Shown: positions 24,286 to 32,692 of the stretch, one piece after another
Layout: the number at the start of each line of letters is the position of its first letter
Position numbering within the stretch: the stretch's first letter is position 1
DNA from: DATDCY01 sp964513745
GTDB taxonomy: Bacteria > JAUVQV01 > DATDCY01
Direction of reading: 5' to 3'
NCBI GenBank assembly: GCA_964513745.1
Contig: CAZEOK010000020.1
Span: 1 to 34,063 of the forward strand
Length of the DNA: 34,063 nt
The notes under the pieces: model-generated
What the model saw: only the letters and a program-made list of their open reading frames with translations
What the model was told of the DNA's origin: nothing
The model's database searches: none
Made by a program: the position numbers and the translations under genes

Positions 24286-24378
24286 GCATAAAATTTCCCC
24301 CCTGCACGGCGGAGTCCTCCCCGCCGCGCCACCTCATCATCCCGGCAGGTGTCGGAGTGAATGATCAACAATACAAGG

Positions 24379-24384
24379 TATAAT
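24379..24384 (+). promoter_or_regulatory. Possible -10 element for the metallophosphoesterase gene
   Basis: A perfect TATAAT, 45 bases before the GTG start, in an AT-rich divergent region. No good -35 is found at 16-18 bases. Confidence 0.4.
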
Positions 24385-24428
24385 AAAACGATGAACATTT
24401 TGGTTGATGAAAAGCTCCCGAAGCGGTC

Positions 24429-25592
24429 GTGAGTTCCGCGCGCGCCCAGTTCGCCGTTTTTTTCCTTATCGCCAGCGCCATCTACGGCGGTCTGCACACC
24501 TATCTCTGGTGGAAAGCCACGCGTCAGCTCGGGCTGCGCGGCCCGACGGCGATCAGCCTCGGCCTGTTCTTCGCCCTGATGGTTGTCGCTCCTTTCCTGG
24601 GGCGGCTGCTGCGCGACGGATCGGCCCTCTTCAATGCCGTGGAATTCGTCACGTTCATCTGGATGGGCATCGCTTTCTATCTCTTCATGCTCAATCTCGG
24701 CGCCGACCTCTGGAACCTCGCTCCGGCACTCGCGCGGCACGTTTCCTCCGGGACACGGCTTCCCTCATTCGCCGGCCCGCGCCTCTTCTGGGGAATCGCC
24801 GCGGCAACTGCGCTGATCATCGGCTGGGCGGCGATCGAGGCCGCCAACGTGCGCATCCGTCGGATTGTGATTCCCACGACGAAATTGTCGCCGGGGACCG
24901 CGCCACTGCGGATCGTGCAGGTCTCGGACATCCACCTCGGCCTGCTGGTTGGCCGGCGGCGACTCGGGACGATCATCGAGCGCGTGCGCGAAGCTCACCC
25001 GGACCTGCTCGTCGCCACCGGCGACATGCTCGACGCGGTGGGCGACCACCTCGAGCCGCTCGCGGCGAGATGGCGTGACATCTCGCCCCGTCTCGGCAAG
25101 TTCGCCGTCACCGGGAATCACGAATACTACACAGGGATTCCGGGGGCGGTCGCGTTTCTCGAAGGTGCCGGCTTCCGCGTCTTGCGCGACGAGACGGCAG
25201 TGGTCCCCGGTATTGCGAACGTCATCGGCAAGGAATACCGGGCGCCGCGGGGGCTTCCCGGTTCCCCCACGAGGACGCGGCAGCTCGCCGATCTGGTGCA
25301 CGCAGGGGATCCGGTGTTGTTCACGCTGCTGCTCAACCACCTGCCGACGGGCTTCGAGGAGGAAGCGGTGCCCCTCGGAGTCGACCTCCAACTCTCCGGC
25401 CACACCCACGACGGCCAGATGTTCCCCTTCCGCTGGCTCGTGCGCCTCTTCTTCCGCCACCTCGCCGGTCTCCACCGGCAGGGCGACAGCCACCTCTACG
25501 TCAGCCGGGGCACCGGCACCTGGGGCCCCCCGCTGCGCTTCCTGGCACCGCCCGAGGTGACCCTGATCGAGTTGGTGCCCGAAGGCAGATGA
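24429..25592 (+). CDS. Membrane-anchored metallophosphoesterase
   Basis: A 387-residue protein with four N-terminal membrane helices (about residues 7-27, 41-61, 68-93 and 117-138) and a calcineurin-like phosphoesterase domain. The metal-binding motifs are all present: VSDIHLG (D-x-H), GDMLD, GNHEYY, LLNHLP and SGHTHDGQM. The architecture matches YkuE/YpbG-like membrane phosphoesterases; some relatives hydrolyse UDP-2,3-diacylglucosamine or other phosphodiesters, so the substrate is open. Start is GTG 24429; the frame has no ATG at this end. The stop overlaps the uracil-DNA glycosylase start (ATGA, 25589-25592), so the two are co-translated. Confidence 0.88.
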   Translation: MSSARAQFAVFFLIASAIYGGLHTYLWWKATRQLGLRGPTAISLGLFFALMVVAPFLGRLLRDGSALFNAVEFVTFIWMGIAFYLFMLNLGADLWNLAPALARHVSSGTRLPSFAGPRLFWGIAAATALIIGWAAIEAANVRIRRIVIPTTKLSPGTAPLRIVQVSDIHLGLLVGRRRLGTIIERVREAHPDLLVATGDMLDAVGDHLEPLAARWRDISPRLGKFAVTGNHEYYTGIPGAVAFLEGAGFRVLRDETAVVPGIANVIGKEYRAPRGLPGSPTRTRQLADLVHAGDPVLFTLLLNHLPTGFEEEAVPLGVDLQLSGHTHDGQMFPFRWLVRLFFRHLAGLHRQGDSHLYVSRGTGTWGPPLRFLAPPEVTLIELVPEGR

Positions 25593-26203
25593 TCAACACC
25601 GCGGAAATCTCCTCGGGCGAACCTCTCGCGGCGCCGGACTACCCGACCTTCGCGCGCCTGCTGCGCGAGTCGGAGTGCCGCCGCTGCGCGCTCGCCGCAA
25701 CCCGCACGAACATCGTCGTCGACCGCGGCAATCCGGCCGCCGGGATCATGGCCATCGGCGAGGGGCCGGGCGAGCAGGAGGACCTCACCGGCCGGGCCTT
25801 TGTCGGACGCGCGGGACGGGTGCTCGACGATCTGCTGCGCGCGATCGGGCTCGACCCGGAGCTGCACCTGCTGATCGCGAACATCGTGAAGTGCCGCCCC
25901 CCCGGGAACCGCGTACCGCACGCCGACGAGGTCAAAGCCTGCCTGCCGTTTTTACACCATCAGATCGAGCTGGTGCGGCCACACACGGTGCTGCTCCTCG
26001 GGGCCACGGCCTACCGCCACTTCGTCCCCTCGCAGAAGTCGTTTGCGATGGAGCGGGAGGTCGGGCGCCGGTTCACGCTGGAGCCCTGGCCGGGGATCGC
26101 CTTCTATGCGCTCTATCACCCGGCATACCTGCTGCGCTCTCCCGGAAAGAAAACGGTCGCCCTGGGGCACCTGGAGCAGGTGCGACGGCAGATCGGGGCT
26201 TGA
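25589..26203 (+). CDS. Uracil-DNA glycosylase, family 4 (4Fe-4S)
   Basis: Removes uracil from DNA after cytosine deamination. 204 residues. Four cysteines placed as in thermophile-type family 4 enzymes, C30, C33, C102 and C118, should hold a 4Fe-4S cluster. Catalytic motifs are GEGPGEQED (about 57-65), with the family 4 acidic residue, and HPAYLLRSPGKK near the C-terminus. NIVKCRPPGNR is also characteristic. Its start overlaps the phosphoesterase stop by 4 bases. This family is found mostly in thermophiles and anaerobes and in high-GC genomes. Confidence 0.93.
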   Translation: MINTAEISSGEPLAAPDYPTFARLLRESECRRCALAATRTNIVVDRGNPAAGIMAIGEGPGEQEDLTGRAFVGRAGRVLDDLLRAIGLDPELHLLIANIVKCRPPGNRVPHADEVKACLPFLHHQIELVRPHTVLLLGATAYRHFVPSQKSFAMEREVGRRFTLEPWPGIAFYALYHPAYLLRSPGKKTVALGHLEQVRRQIGA

Positions 26204-26316
26204 CCCGTGGCGTCAATCCGGAGCGCCGTGGTATAGTGACGGCGACTGAGATCCGGCCTGCTCACTCACCCGGGTGGCGCACGGGAACGACGACCGAAGC
26301 GAAAGGAGCATCACCG

Positions 26317-26901
26317 ATGATTCGCACGACCCTGCTGATGATCGCAAGCCTGCTGACGATCGGCGCCGTCGCCGCGTACGCCGCCCCCAAGGTCGCGAAA
26401 CCGACACCGCCGACCAAGGAGGAGCTCGCCAAGTACGCCATCGCCAAGGCAACCATCACCACCAAGTTCGGGACGATCGTCGTCAAGTTCTTTCCCGACC
26501 TGGCGCCGATGCACGTCAAGAATTTCATCACGCTGGCCGAGGCCGGTTTCTACAACGGCACGCCCTTCCACCGCGTGATCCCGGGCTTCATGATCCAGGG
26601 CGGCGACCCGAACGGCAACGGCACGGGCGGCCCGGGATACTCCATCGACGCGGAGTTCACCGCTAAAAAGAAGCACGTCGCCGGCATTCTCTCGATGGCG
26701 CGCTCTGCCAACCCCAACAGCGCGGGGTCCCAGTTCTTCATCATGGTCGCGCCATCGACGCACCTCGACGGCCAGTACTCCATCTTCGGCGAGGTGGTCG
26801 AGGGGATGGACGCGGTCAACAAGATCGTGAACACGCCGCGCGACCGCAGCGACAAGCCGCTGGAGCGGGTGGAGATGACCGAGGTCAAGGTCTCCTACTA
26901 G
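26317..26901 (+). CDS. Exported cyclophilin-type peptidyl-prolyl isomerase
   Basis: Catalyses cis-trans isomerisation of proline bonds during folding of exported proteins. 194 residues with a signal peptide (MIRTTLLMIASLLTIGAVAAYA, cleavage near YAA) and a lysine/proline-rich linker. The cyclophilin core shows FHRVIPGFMIQGGDPNGNG (catalytic Arg and the Phe/Gln region), AGSQFFIM and HLDGQYSIFGEV. It is the short prokaryotic form. AAAGGAG eight bases upstream supports the ATG at 26317. The 113 bases before it separate it from the glycosylase gene and probably contain its own promoter. Confidence 0.95.
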   Translation: MIRTTLLMIASLLTIGAVAAYAAPKVAKPTPPTKEELAKYAIAKATITTKFGTIVVKFFPDLAPMHVKNFITLAEAGFYNGTPFHRVIPGFMIQGGDPNGNGTGGPGYSIDAEFTAKKKHVAGILSMARSANPNSAGSQFFIMVAPSTHLDGQYSIFGEVVEGMDAVNKIVNTPRDRSDKPLERVEMTEVKVSY

Positions 26902-26916
26902 GGAGAACAGCCAGCC

Positions 26917-27753
26917 ATGCTTAAGAGCTATCTGGTAACAGTCGACGGCTCGGAGTACTCGGCCGCCGCGGTGGAGTACGCGATCGCGCTCGCCAGGCGG
27001 TCGGCGGCGCGGATCACCCTGCTCTCGGTCGTGGACATCGTCTCGCTCGAGGGCCCCTTCCTCGCCGACCTGTCGGGGATCGTCGGCGTGGTGCCCTATC
27101 TGGACCTGCAGAAGCAGGTGCGTGAGACGCTCGACGAGAAGGCGCGGTTCATCCTCGAGACCCACGCCGCAACCGTCCGCGGGGCCGGCCTGGAGTGCGC
27201 CACCCGGGCGGAGACCGGCATCGTCAGCCGCGTGATCTGCGACTCCGCCGCGACGCACGACGCCATCGTCGTCGGCCGGCGCGGCGAGCATGCCACCTGG
27301 AGCGGTTTCCTGCTGGGCTCCACGGTCGAGGAAGTGGTGCGCGGCTGCGCCAAGCCGGTGCTCGTCACCCCCCGGCAGGCGCGCCCGCTGACGCGCATCC
27401 TCGTGGCCTACGACGGCAGCCGCACGGCCAACCGCGCCCTCGGTCTGGCCGCAACGCTCGCGGCGGGAGTCGACCTGCCGCTGGTCGTGGTCTGCGTCTC
27501 CTCCGACGAGGGCGAGGGCCGGGGGATCCTCGGCGAGGCCGAATCCTACCTCGAACCGCACCGGCTACGCGTCAAGGCGTTGCTCGAGTCGGGTTCGCCC
27601 GTGGAGGGGATCCTCCAGGTCGCGCAGCGCGAGTCCTGCGACCTGATCATCATGGGCGCCTTCGGCCACAGCCGGGTGCGCGAGCTCTTCGTGGGGAGCA
27701 CCACCGACGGGATTCTGCGGTCCGCCGAGATCCCGGTGCTGCTCTACCGCTAG
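26917..27753 (+). CDS. Tandem universal stress protein (UspA x2)
   Basis: A 278-residue protein of two UspA domains. The first (about 1-150) starts SYLVTVDGSEYSAAAVEYAIALA and ends VVGRRGEHATWSGFLLGSTVEEVVRGCAKPVLVTP. The second (about 158-278) starts RILVAYDGSRTANRALGLAA and ends MGAFGHSRVRELFVGSTTDGILRSAEIPVLLYR. Both have the G-x2-G-x9-GS(T) type ATP-binding loop, the second as GAFGHSRVRELFVGST. Roles of such proteins in survival of stress or redox shifts are general; no specific partner is indicated. It starts 15 bases after the cyclophilin gene and the next gene follows 13 bases later, so it is probably part of the plus-strand operon. Confidence 0.93.
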   Translation: MLKSYLVTVDGSEYSAAAVEYAIALARRSAARITLLSVVDIVSLEGPFLADLSGIVGVVPYLDLQKQVRETLDEKARFILETHAATVRGAGLECATRAETGIVSRVICDSAATHDAIVVGRRGEHATWSGFLLGSTVEEVVRGCAKPVLVTPRQARPLTRILVAYDGSRTANRALGLAATLAAGVDLPLVVVCVSSDEGEGRGILGEAESYLEPHRLRVKALLESGSPVEGILQVAQRESCDLIIMGAFGHSRVRELFVGSTTDGILRSAEIPVLLYR

Positions 27754-27766
27754 CATCCGGCGGCGC

Positions 27767-29176
27767 GTGGCCCTTTCGGACGCGATCCGACCGCTTCTGG
27801 AGGAGATTCTCGGTCCCGGGGGTCTGATAGCCCACCCCGCAGGCCTCGAGCCCTACGCACGCGACGAAACCCCGGGGGTGGCCTCCCCGCCCGACCTCGT
27901 CGCCCTGCCGGGCACCGCCGGCGAGGTTGCCGCGATCCTGCGGCTGGCCACCCAGCACCGTTTCCCGGTCATCCCCCGCGGCGCCGGCACCGGCGTCGTC
28001 GCCGGCGCCATCGCCTTTGGCGGCGGGCTTGTCCTCTCCCTGGAGCGGATGAACCGCATCCTCGAGATCGATGGGGACAACATGATGGCCGTCGTCGAAC
28101 CGGCGGTGATCACCGGACACCTGCAGCGCGAAGCGGCAACCAGGGGTCTGTTCTACCCCCCCGACCCCGCGAGCGTCGATTCCTGCAGCATCGGCGGCAA
28201 CGTCGCCACCGGCGCAGGCGGCCCGCGGGCCGTCAAATACGGCGTGACTCGCGACTACGTCACCGGCTGCGAGCTGGTCGTGCCGACCGGCGAGGTGCTC
28301 ACCCTCGGCGGCAAGATCGTGAAGTACGCCACCGGCTACCATCTGCTCGATCTGGTGATCGGCTCGGAGGGGACCCTGGGCGTCGTCACCCAGGTCACCG
28401 TCAAACTGCTGCCGCTGCCGGGGCACCGGGCGTCGCTGCTGGTACCCTTCGCAACCCTCGAGGAGGCAGCGGCCGCGGTCGCGGAGATCATACGGCGGCG
28501 CCTGCTCCCGGCGACGCTCGAGTTCATGGACGCGGGCGCCATCGACGCGAGCCGCCGGTTCCTTGAACGCGAGATGCCCTTCCCCGATGCCGGCGCCCAC
28601 CTGATCGTCGAGGTCGACGGCCAATCGGCGGACGCGGTGCGCGCCGACTACGAGGCGATCGGCGAACTTTGTCTGGCCCGCGGGGCCGCGGACGTCCTGG
28701 TCGCCGACACCCGCGCCGCGCAGGAATCGCTCTGGAAGGCGCGCCTGGTGGTCGGCGAGGCAGTGAAATCACAAAACCGCGATGTCGCCAAGCAGGACGT
28801 CGTGGTGCCCCGGATGGCGATCCCGGAGCTGGTCGCACGCCTGGGCGCGATCGGCGCGCGTGCCGGGGCGCCCGTCATCTGCTTCGGCCACGCCGGCGAC
28901 GGAAACGTCCACGTCAACGTCCTGCGCGCCGGGCTCGACGATGCCGCCTGGCAGGCCGCGAAGGCGCTCGTCTTCCCGGCGCTCATCCGCGAGGTCTACC
29001 GCCTCGGCGGGGTGCTCTCCGGCGAGCACGGCATCGGCTGGATCAAGAAAGGGCACCTGGCGCAGGTGCTTCCGGAAAAGCACCTGGCGCTGATGCGCGG
29101 AATCAAGCGGGTGTTCGACCCGGCGGGAATCCTCAACCCCGGCAAGGTTTTCGATTCCCTTTCGTCGGAAGATTGA
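27767..29176 (+). CDS. FAD-linked oxidase, GlcD/D-lactate dehydrogenase family
   Basis: A 469-residue flavoprotein of the vanillyl-alcohol-oxidase/PCMH fold, which oxidises 2-hydroxyacids such as glycolate or D-lactate. FAD-binding signatures are PRGAGTGVVAGAIAFGGGLVLSLERMNRI, SIGGNVATGAGGPRAVKYGVTRDYV and GSEGTLGVVT. The C-terminal substrate domain has CFGHAGDGNVHVN and LSGEHGIGWIKKG, which carry metal/substrate-binding histidines, and ends FDPAGILNPGKVF. No iron-sulfur subunit (GlcF) or GlcE is adjacent, so the electron acceptor is unclear. The start is GTG 27767. The next gene begins 8 bases after the stop. Confidence 0.92.
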   Translation: MALSDAIRPLLEEILGPGGLIAHPAGLEPYARDETPGVASPPDLVALPGTAGEVAAILRLATQHRFPVIPRGAGTGVVAGAIAFGGGLVLSLERMNRILEIDGDNMMAVVEPAVITGHLQREAATRGLFYPPDPASVDSCSIGGNVATGAGGPRAVKYGVTRDYVTGCELVVPTGEVLTLGGKIVKYATGYHLLDLVIGSEGTLGVVTQVTVKLLPLPGHRASLLVPFATLEEAAAAVAEIIRRRLLPATLEFMDAGAIDASRRFLEREMPFPDAGAHLIVEVDGQSADAVRADYEAIGELCLARGAADVLVADTRAAQESLWKARLVVGEAVKSQNRDVAKQDVVVPRMAIPELVARLGAIGARAGAPVICFGHAGDGNVHVNVLRAGLDDAAWQAAKALVFPALIREVYRLGGVLSGEHGIGWIKKGHLAQVLPEKHLALMRGIKRVFDPAGILNPGKVFDSLSSED

Positions 29177-29184
29177 GTATCTTT

Positions 29185-30285
29185 ATGGCGATGAACCCGT
29201 TGCCGCCGCTCACGATCAAAGGCAAGCGCATCCCACTGCCCATCATCCAAGGTGGCATGGGCGTCGGTGTCTCGCTGCACCCCCTCGCGCGCGCGGTGGC
29301 TGCGACCGGGGGACTGGGGGTGCTCTCGAGCGCCTGCCTCGACCGGCTGGTCTCGAAGCGCAACGGCAAGAAGACGACAACCTACGACGCCGTGTACGAG
29401 GAGGTCTCCCTCGCGAAAGCCGCCGGGGGGTTCGCCGGCATCAACATCATGGTGGCGCTCCAGCGCGACTACGAGGCCTCGGTGCGCGGGGCCATCGACG
29501 CCAAGGCCGACGCCATCATCTCCGGCGCCGGGCTACCGCTCTCGCTTCCCCAGATCCAGAAACCCGGGGACACGGCGCTCGTGCCGATCGTCTCCTCGGC
29601 GCGCGCTCTCGAACTGATCTGCCGGCGCTGGGAGCGCCAGGGACAGCGACCGGACGCCGTGGTGCTCGAGGGCCCGCTCGCGGGGGGGCACCTGGGCTTC
29701 AGGATGGACCAGGTCGACCTGCCCGAGAACACGCTCGAGGCGCTGCTGCCCACGGTCAAGGAGTCGGCGATTGCCCACGGGGACATCCCGGTCATCGTCG
29801 CGGGCGGCATCTACACGCACGAGGACATCCGGCGCTTCTTCGCCCTGGGCGCCGACGGCGTCCAGATGGGCACGCGTTTTTTGGCGACCGAGGAGAGCAG
29901 CGCCACGGACGCCTACAAGCAGGCGGTGCTCGACGCGAGCCAGGAGGACATCCTCGTCGCGCACGACCCGGGCTCCCCCTGCGGCCTGCCGTTCCGCGTG
30001 CTCAAAAAGTCGCCGATGTACCTCTCGGCGCTCGAGCGCCGCCGCAAGCCAAAATGCGACAAGGGCTACGTGCTGCTCAAGGACGAGAAGGGGAACTTCA
30101 CCCGCTGCCCTGCCAAGGAAGACAACGAGCACTACTTCTGCATCTGCAACGGGCTGCTCAGCTCCGCGGGATACAACGCCGACAAGGAAGAGCCGATCTA
30201 CACCGTCGGATCGACCGCCTGGCGCGTCGACCGCGTCCTGAGCGTCAAGGCCCTGATGAGCGAACTGGCGGGCGCGCCGGCCTAG
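29185..30285 (+). CDS. Nitronate monooxygenase-like FMN protein with C-terminal cysteine cluster
   Basis: A 366-residue TIM-barrel flavoprotein of the nitronate monooxygenase/FabK family. FMN-binding motifs are PIIQGGMGVGVS, GINIMVAL, IISGAGLPLSLP, LEGPLAGGHLGF, IPVIVAGGIYTHEDI and GADGVQMGTRFLATEES. The last 80 residues have four cysteines (codons at 30055, 30106, 30139 and 30145; KPKCDKGY, TRCPAKE, FCICNGLL), a spacing that could bind an iron-sulfur cluster or zinc. Activity cannot be decided: nitronate oxidation, enoyl-ACP reduction or another flavin reaction. ATG 29185 and ATG 29191 are both possible; no strong ribosome binding site is seen. The stop TAG is shared with the convergent NifU-domain gene (CTAG at 30282-30285). 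Confidence 0.88.
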   Translation: MAMNPLPPLTIKGKRIPLPIIQGGMGVGVSLHPLARAVAATGGLGVLSSACLDRLVSKRNGKKTTTYDAVYEEVSLAKAAGGFAGINIMVALQRDYEASVRGAIDAKADAIISGAGLPLSLPQIQKPGDTALVPIVSSARALELICRRWERQGQRPDAVVLEGPLAGGHLGFRMDQVDLPENTLEALLPTVKESAIAHGDIPVIVAGGIYTHEDIRRFFALGADGVQMGTRFLATEESSATDAYKQAVLDASQEDILVAHDPGSPCGLPFRVLKKSPMYLSALERRRKPKCDKGYVLLKDEKGNFTRCPAKEDNEHYFCICNGLLSSAGYNADKEEPIYTVGSTAWRVDRVLSVKALMSELAGAPA

Positions 30286-30503
30286 ACCGACACGACCTCC
30301 TTGACCTCGGGTATCTGCTGCTTGAGGTAGCGCTCGATCCCCTGCTTGAGCGTCATCTGGGACATCGGGCACCCGGCGCAGGCGCCAACGAGGCGCACCT
30401 TCACGGTTCCGTCTTCCCCCACCGAGACGAGCTGCACGTCGCCGCCGTCGGCCTGGAGGGAACCGCGGATCTGATCGAGGGCCTTCTTGACCTTGTCTTC
30501 CAT
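30282..30503 (-). CDS. NifU-like C-terminal domain protein (iron-sulfur carrier)
   Basis: A 73-residue NifU-C/Nfu domain that holds and passes on 4Fe-4S clusters. The metal motif is ACAGCPMSQMTLKQGIE (C42, C45), followed by the usual IERYLKQQIPEVKEVVSV end; residues 8-24 (ALDQIRGSLQADGGDVQ) are the family N-terminal signature. The ATG 30501-30503 has GGGAG nearby; the open frame extends to 30569 but overlaps the divergent gene's ribosome binding site. It faces away from the CsgG-like gene, with 56 bases between their starts. Confidence 0.93.
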   Translation of the reverse strand: MEDKVKKALDQIRGSLQADGGDVQLVSVGEDGTVKVRLVGACAGCPMSQMTLKQGIERYLKQQIPEVKEVVSV

Positions 30504-30559
30504 CGCACTCCCTTTCTCGTGAAAATTGATTTCTGGTACTATCCGATGCAGGAGGAAAG

Positions 30560-31744
30560 ATGTCAACACTGCCGACCGCCCTCAGGTTCGCCAGAGGCAT
30601 CGTCACCGCCCTGTTGCTGCCGCTGATCGCCGGGGCCTGCGCGACGACGGCCACGGTGCGCGGCGGCGGCGGGGATCTCCTCAGCGCCCGCCTCGAGCCC
30701 TACGACGGCCCCAAGGCGCGCATTGCCGTGGCCGCCTTCGAGGACAAGACGAAGAAGGGCAGCGGCGAGATCGGCACCGGCATGGCGACGATGCTCACCA
30801 CCGCGCTGGTGAACAGCAACCGCTTCCTCGTGTTGGAACGCGACGTGCTCGACGAGGTGCTCCGCGAACAGGACCTCGGGGCATCGGGGCGCGTGCGGGC
30901 CGGAACCGCGGCGCCCGTCGGCGAGATCGAGGGCGCCGAGCTGCTGGCCATCGGCGCGGTCACGGCCTTCGAGCCCGAGGCCATGGGCATCGGCGGCGGG
31001 ATCCTGGGCCTCGGGACGCTGATCGGCAGCGCGATCCTCAACGACAGATACGGCACCCCGGTCGGGGCGGCGACTTACACCGAGTCGCACATCGCCATCG
31101 ACGTGCGCGTCGTCGACGCCAACACCTCCCGGGTGCTCTTCACGACGTCGATCGAAGCGAGGGGGTACGACATGGGCGGCGGACTGATCGCCTCGGTCGG
31201 CGGCGGACGTTCGCGGCTGCCGCTCGGCTTCGGTGGCTTCCAGAAAACCGCGACCGAGGAGGCGGTGCGCAAGGCCATCGACCTGGCCGTCGTCGATCTG
31301 GCACAGCGCACGCCGACCGAGTACTTCCGCCACGGGGACGTGGAGTTCGCGTCGGGCAGGATGGCGGCCTTCGCCTACCTCGACGTCCCCGGGCTCACCG
31401 GGGAGCGCTTCGGCCAGCCGATCCTGCGCGTTGCCTCGAACCACGCCGAGTGGTCGACGCTGTCCGCCGAGCTCGGGCTGCAGGGCAAGGCAGCCGCACC
31501 TCCCGTGGATTTCTCGACCCAGCGCGTCGCAGCGGTGTTCGCCGGGGCCCAGGCCGCCCCGGGAGGGTCGGTTTCGGTGGAAAAAGCCGTCGCGTTCCCG
31601 GACCGCGTCGAACTGACGGCGGCGCTGCTCCCGCCATCGCAGAGCACCGAGGGGCTCAAGCCAACACCGGCGCTGCTGCATCCGATGGCGCTGGTACGGC
31701 TGGAGAACGGCGCGCCGGTCAAGCTCGTCTGGAACAGCCGCTGA
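30560..31744 (+). CDS. CsgG-like lipoprotein with C-terminal PrcB-like domain
   Basis: A 394-residue predicted envelope protein. The signal region ALLLPLIAGAC places a lipidated Cys at residue 27 (the lipobox is weak, with Ala at -3). Residues of about 50-265 resemble CsgG, the outer-membrane curli-secretion pore family: ARIAVAAFEDKTKKG, GTGMATMLTTALVNSNRFLVLERDVLDEVLREQDL, AELLAIGAVTAFEP, IDVRVVDANTSRVLFT and TEEAVRKAIDLAVVDLAQ. The last 80 residues (VDFSTQRVAAVFAGAQAAPGGSVSVEKAV... MALVRL) resemble the PrcB C-terminal domain of a Treponema protease complex; this second match is from memory and less sure. AGGAGG lies 3 bases before the ATG. No curli subunits (CsgA/B) are near. Confidence 0.8.
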   Translation: MSTLPTALRFARGIVTALLLPLIAGACATTATVRGGGGDLLSARLEPYDGPKARIAVAAFEDKTKKGSGEIGTGMATMLTTALVNSNRFLVLERDVLDEVLREQDLGASGRVRAGTAAPVGEIEGAELLAIGAVTAFEPEAMGIGGGILGLGTLIGSAILNDRYGTPVGAATYTESHIAIDVRVVDANTSRVLFTTSIEARGYDMGGGLIASVGGGRSRLPLGFGGFQKTATEEAVRKAIDLAVVDLAQRTPTEYFRHGDVEFASGRMAAFAYLDVPGLTGERFGQPILRVASNHAEWSTLSAELGLQGKAAAPPVDFSTQRVAAVFAGAQAAPGGSVSVEKAVAFPDRVELTAALLPPSQSTEGLKPTPALLHPMALVRLENGAPVKLVWNSR

Positions 31745-31855
31745 GAGGGCCTGGCTTCCCCCTTTTCCCGCCCCTGCCGGGCGACCACTCTCGTTTTCAA
31801 GGCGCCGGGTGTGCGCACCCACGCAACGTACGTCGCCGTGCGTTACACTCGAGCC

Positions 31856-32599
31856 ATGGTCGTCAGGGAGATCGAGGCGAAGTCCATCCTCTCGAAGTCC
31901 GCGATCCAGGACTACGCGCTGAACGCCTACGTCGGCTGCCAGCACGACTGCCGCTACTGCTACGCGCGGTTCATGAAGCGGTTCACCGGGCACGCGGAGC
32001 CGTGGGGCTCGTTCGTCGACGTCAAGGTCAACGCCCCGGAGCTGCTGGCCCGCGAGGTCCTGCGGAAGAAGCGGGGCCGGGTCTGGATCAGCGGCGTCTG
32101 CGACGCCTACCAGGGGCTGGAACGCACGTACAAACTCACCCGGCGCTGCCTCGAGATTCTCGTCGACCACGGCTGGCCGGTCACGGTCCAGACGAAGTCC
32201 CCGCTCGTGCTGCGCGACCTCGAGATCCTCAAGCGCTCGGCGGAGGCCGAGGTCGGCTTCACCATCACCACCGCGGACGAACGGGTGCGGCGGATCTTCG
32301 AGCCGGGCGCCCCGCCGATCGCCGGGCGGATCGAGGCGCTGGGGATCCTGCACGGGGCGGGAATTCAGACATTCGTCATGGTTGCACCCCTGCTGCCCGG
32401 CGCCGAGGGGCTTGCGGAACTGCTGCGGGGCAAGGCGGACCGGGCGCTGATCGACCGGTACAACTACCACTACGCCGACCGCACCTACAGGGAGCACGGG
32501 ATGCTGTGGGCAATGCGGGAGGAGTTCTTCGAGGAAAAAGGCGGGGAGTTGGCGGTCTCGTTCGAGCGGGCCGGGATACCGTGCCGGAAGCTCTATTGA
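31856..32599 (+). CDS. SPL-family radical SAM protein (COG1533)
   Basis: A 247-residue radical SAM protein of the spore photoproduct lyase-like COG1533 family. The cluster motif is CQHDCRYCYARFM, with the CxxxCxxC spacing and the usual YA after it. Other features are ILSKSAIQDYALNAYVGC, WISGVCDAYQGLERTYKLTR, TVQTKSPLVLRDL and FTITTADERVRRIFEPGAPP, all common in this family. Spore photoproduct lyase itself carries an extra conserved cysteine for H-atom transfer; I do not see an equivalent, so DNA repair is not implied and the substrate is unknown. No ribosome binding site precedes ATG 31856. The gene is alone, convergent with the HEAT-repeat gene. Confidence 0.88.
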   Translation: MVVREIEAKSILSKSAIQDYALNAYVGCQHDCRYCYARFMKRFTGHAEPWGSFVDVKVNAPELLAREVLRKKRGRVWISGVCDAYQGLERTYKLTRRCLEILVDHGWPVTVQTKSPLVLRDLEILKRSAEAEVGFTITTADERVRRIFEPGAPPIAGRIEALGILHGAGIQTFVMVAPLLPGAEGLAELLRGKADRALIDRYNYHYADRTYREHGMLWAMREEFFEEKGGELAVSFERAGIPCRKLY

Positions 32600-32692
32600 C
32601 GGCGCGTCGAGATAGCCGCGGATCTTCATCGACGATGCGGCCGACGGTCGCACGGGTGAACGGGTGTCGCTCGGGCTGACCCAACGCCCTGG

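Noticed and set aside
26200..26237. TTGACC and TATAGT as a promoter for the cyclophilin gene
   Set aside because: The spacing is 26 bases, too long; no alternative -35 at 16-18 bases fits.
31774..31800. Small GC hairpin (CGCCC...GGGCG) after the CsgG-like gene as a terminator
   Set aside because: Five base pairs only and the T-run is about ten bases away.
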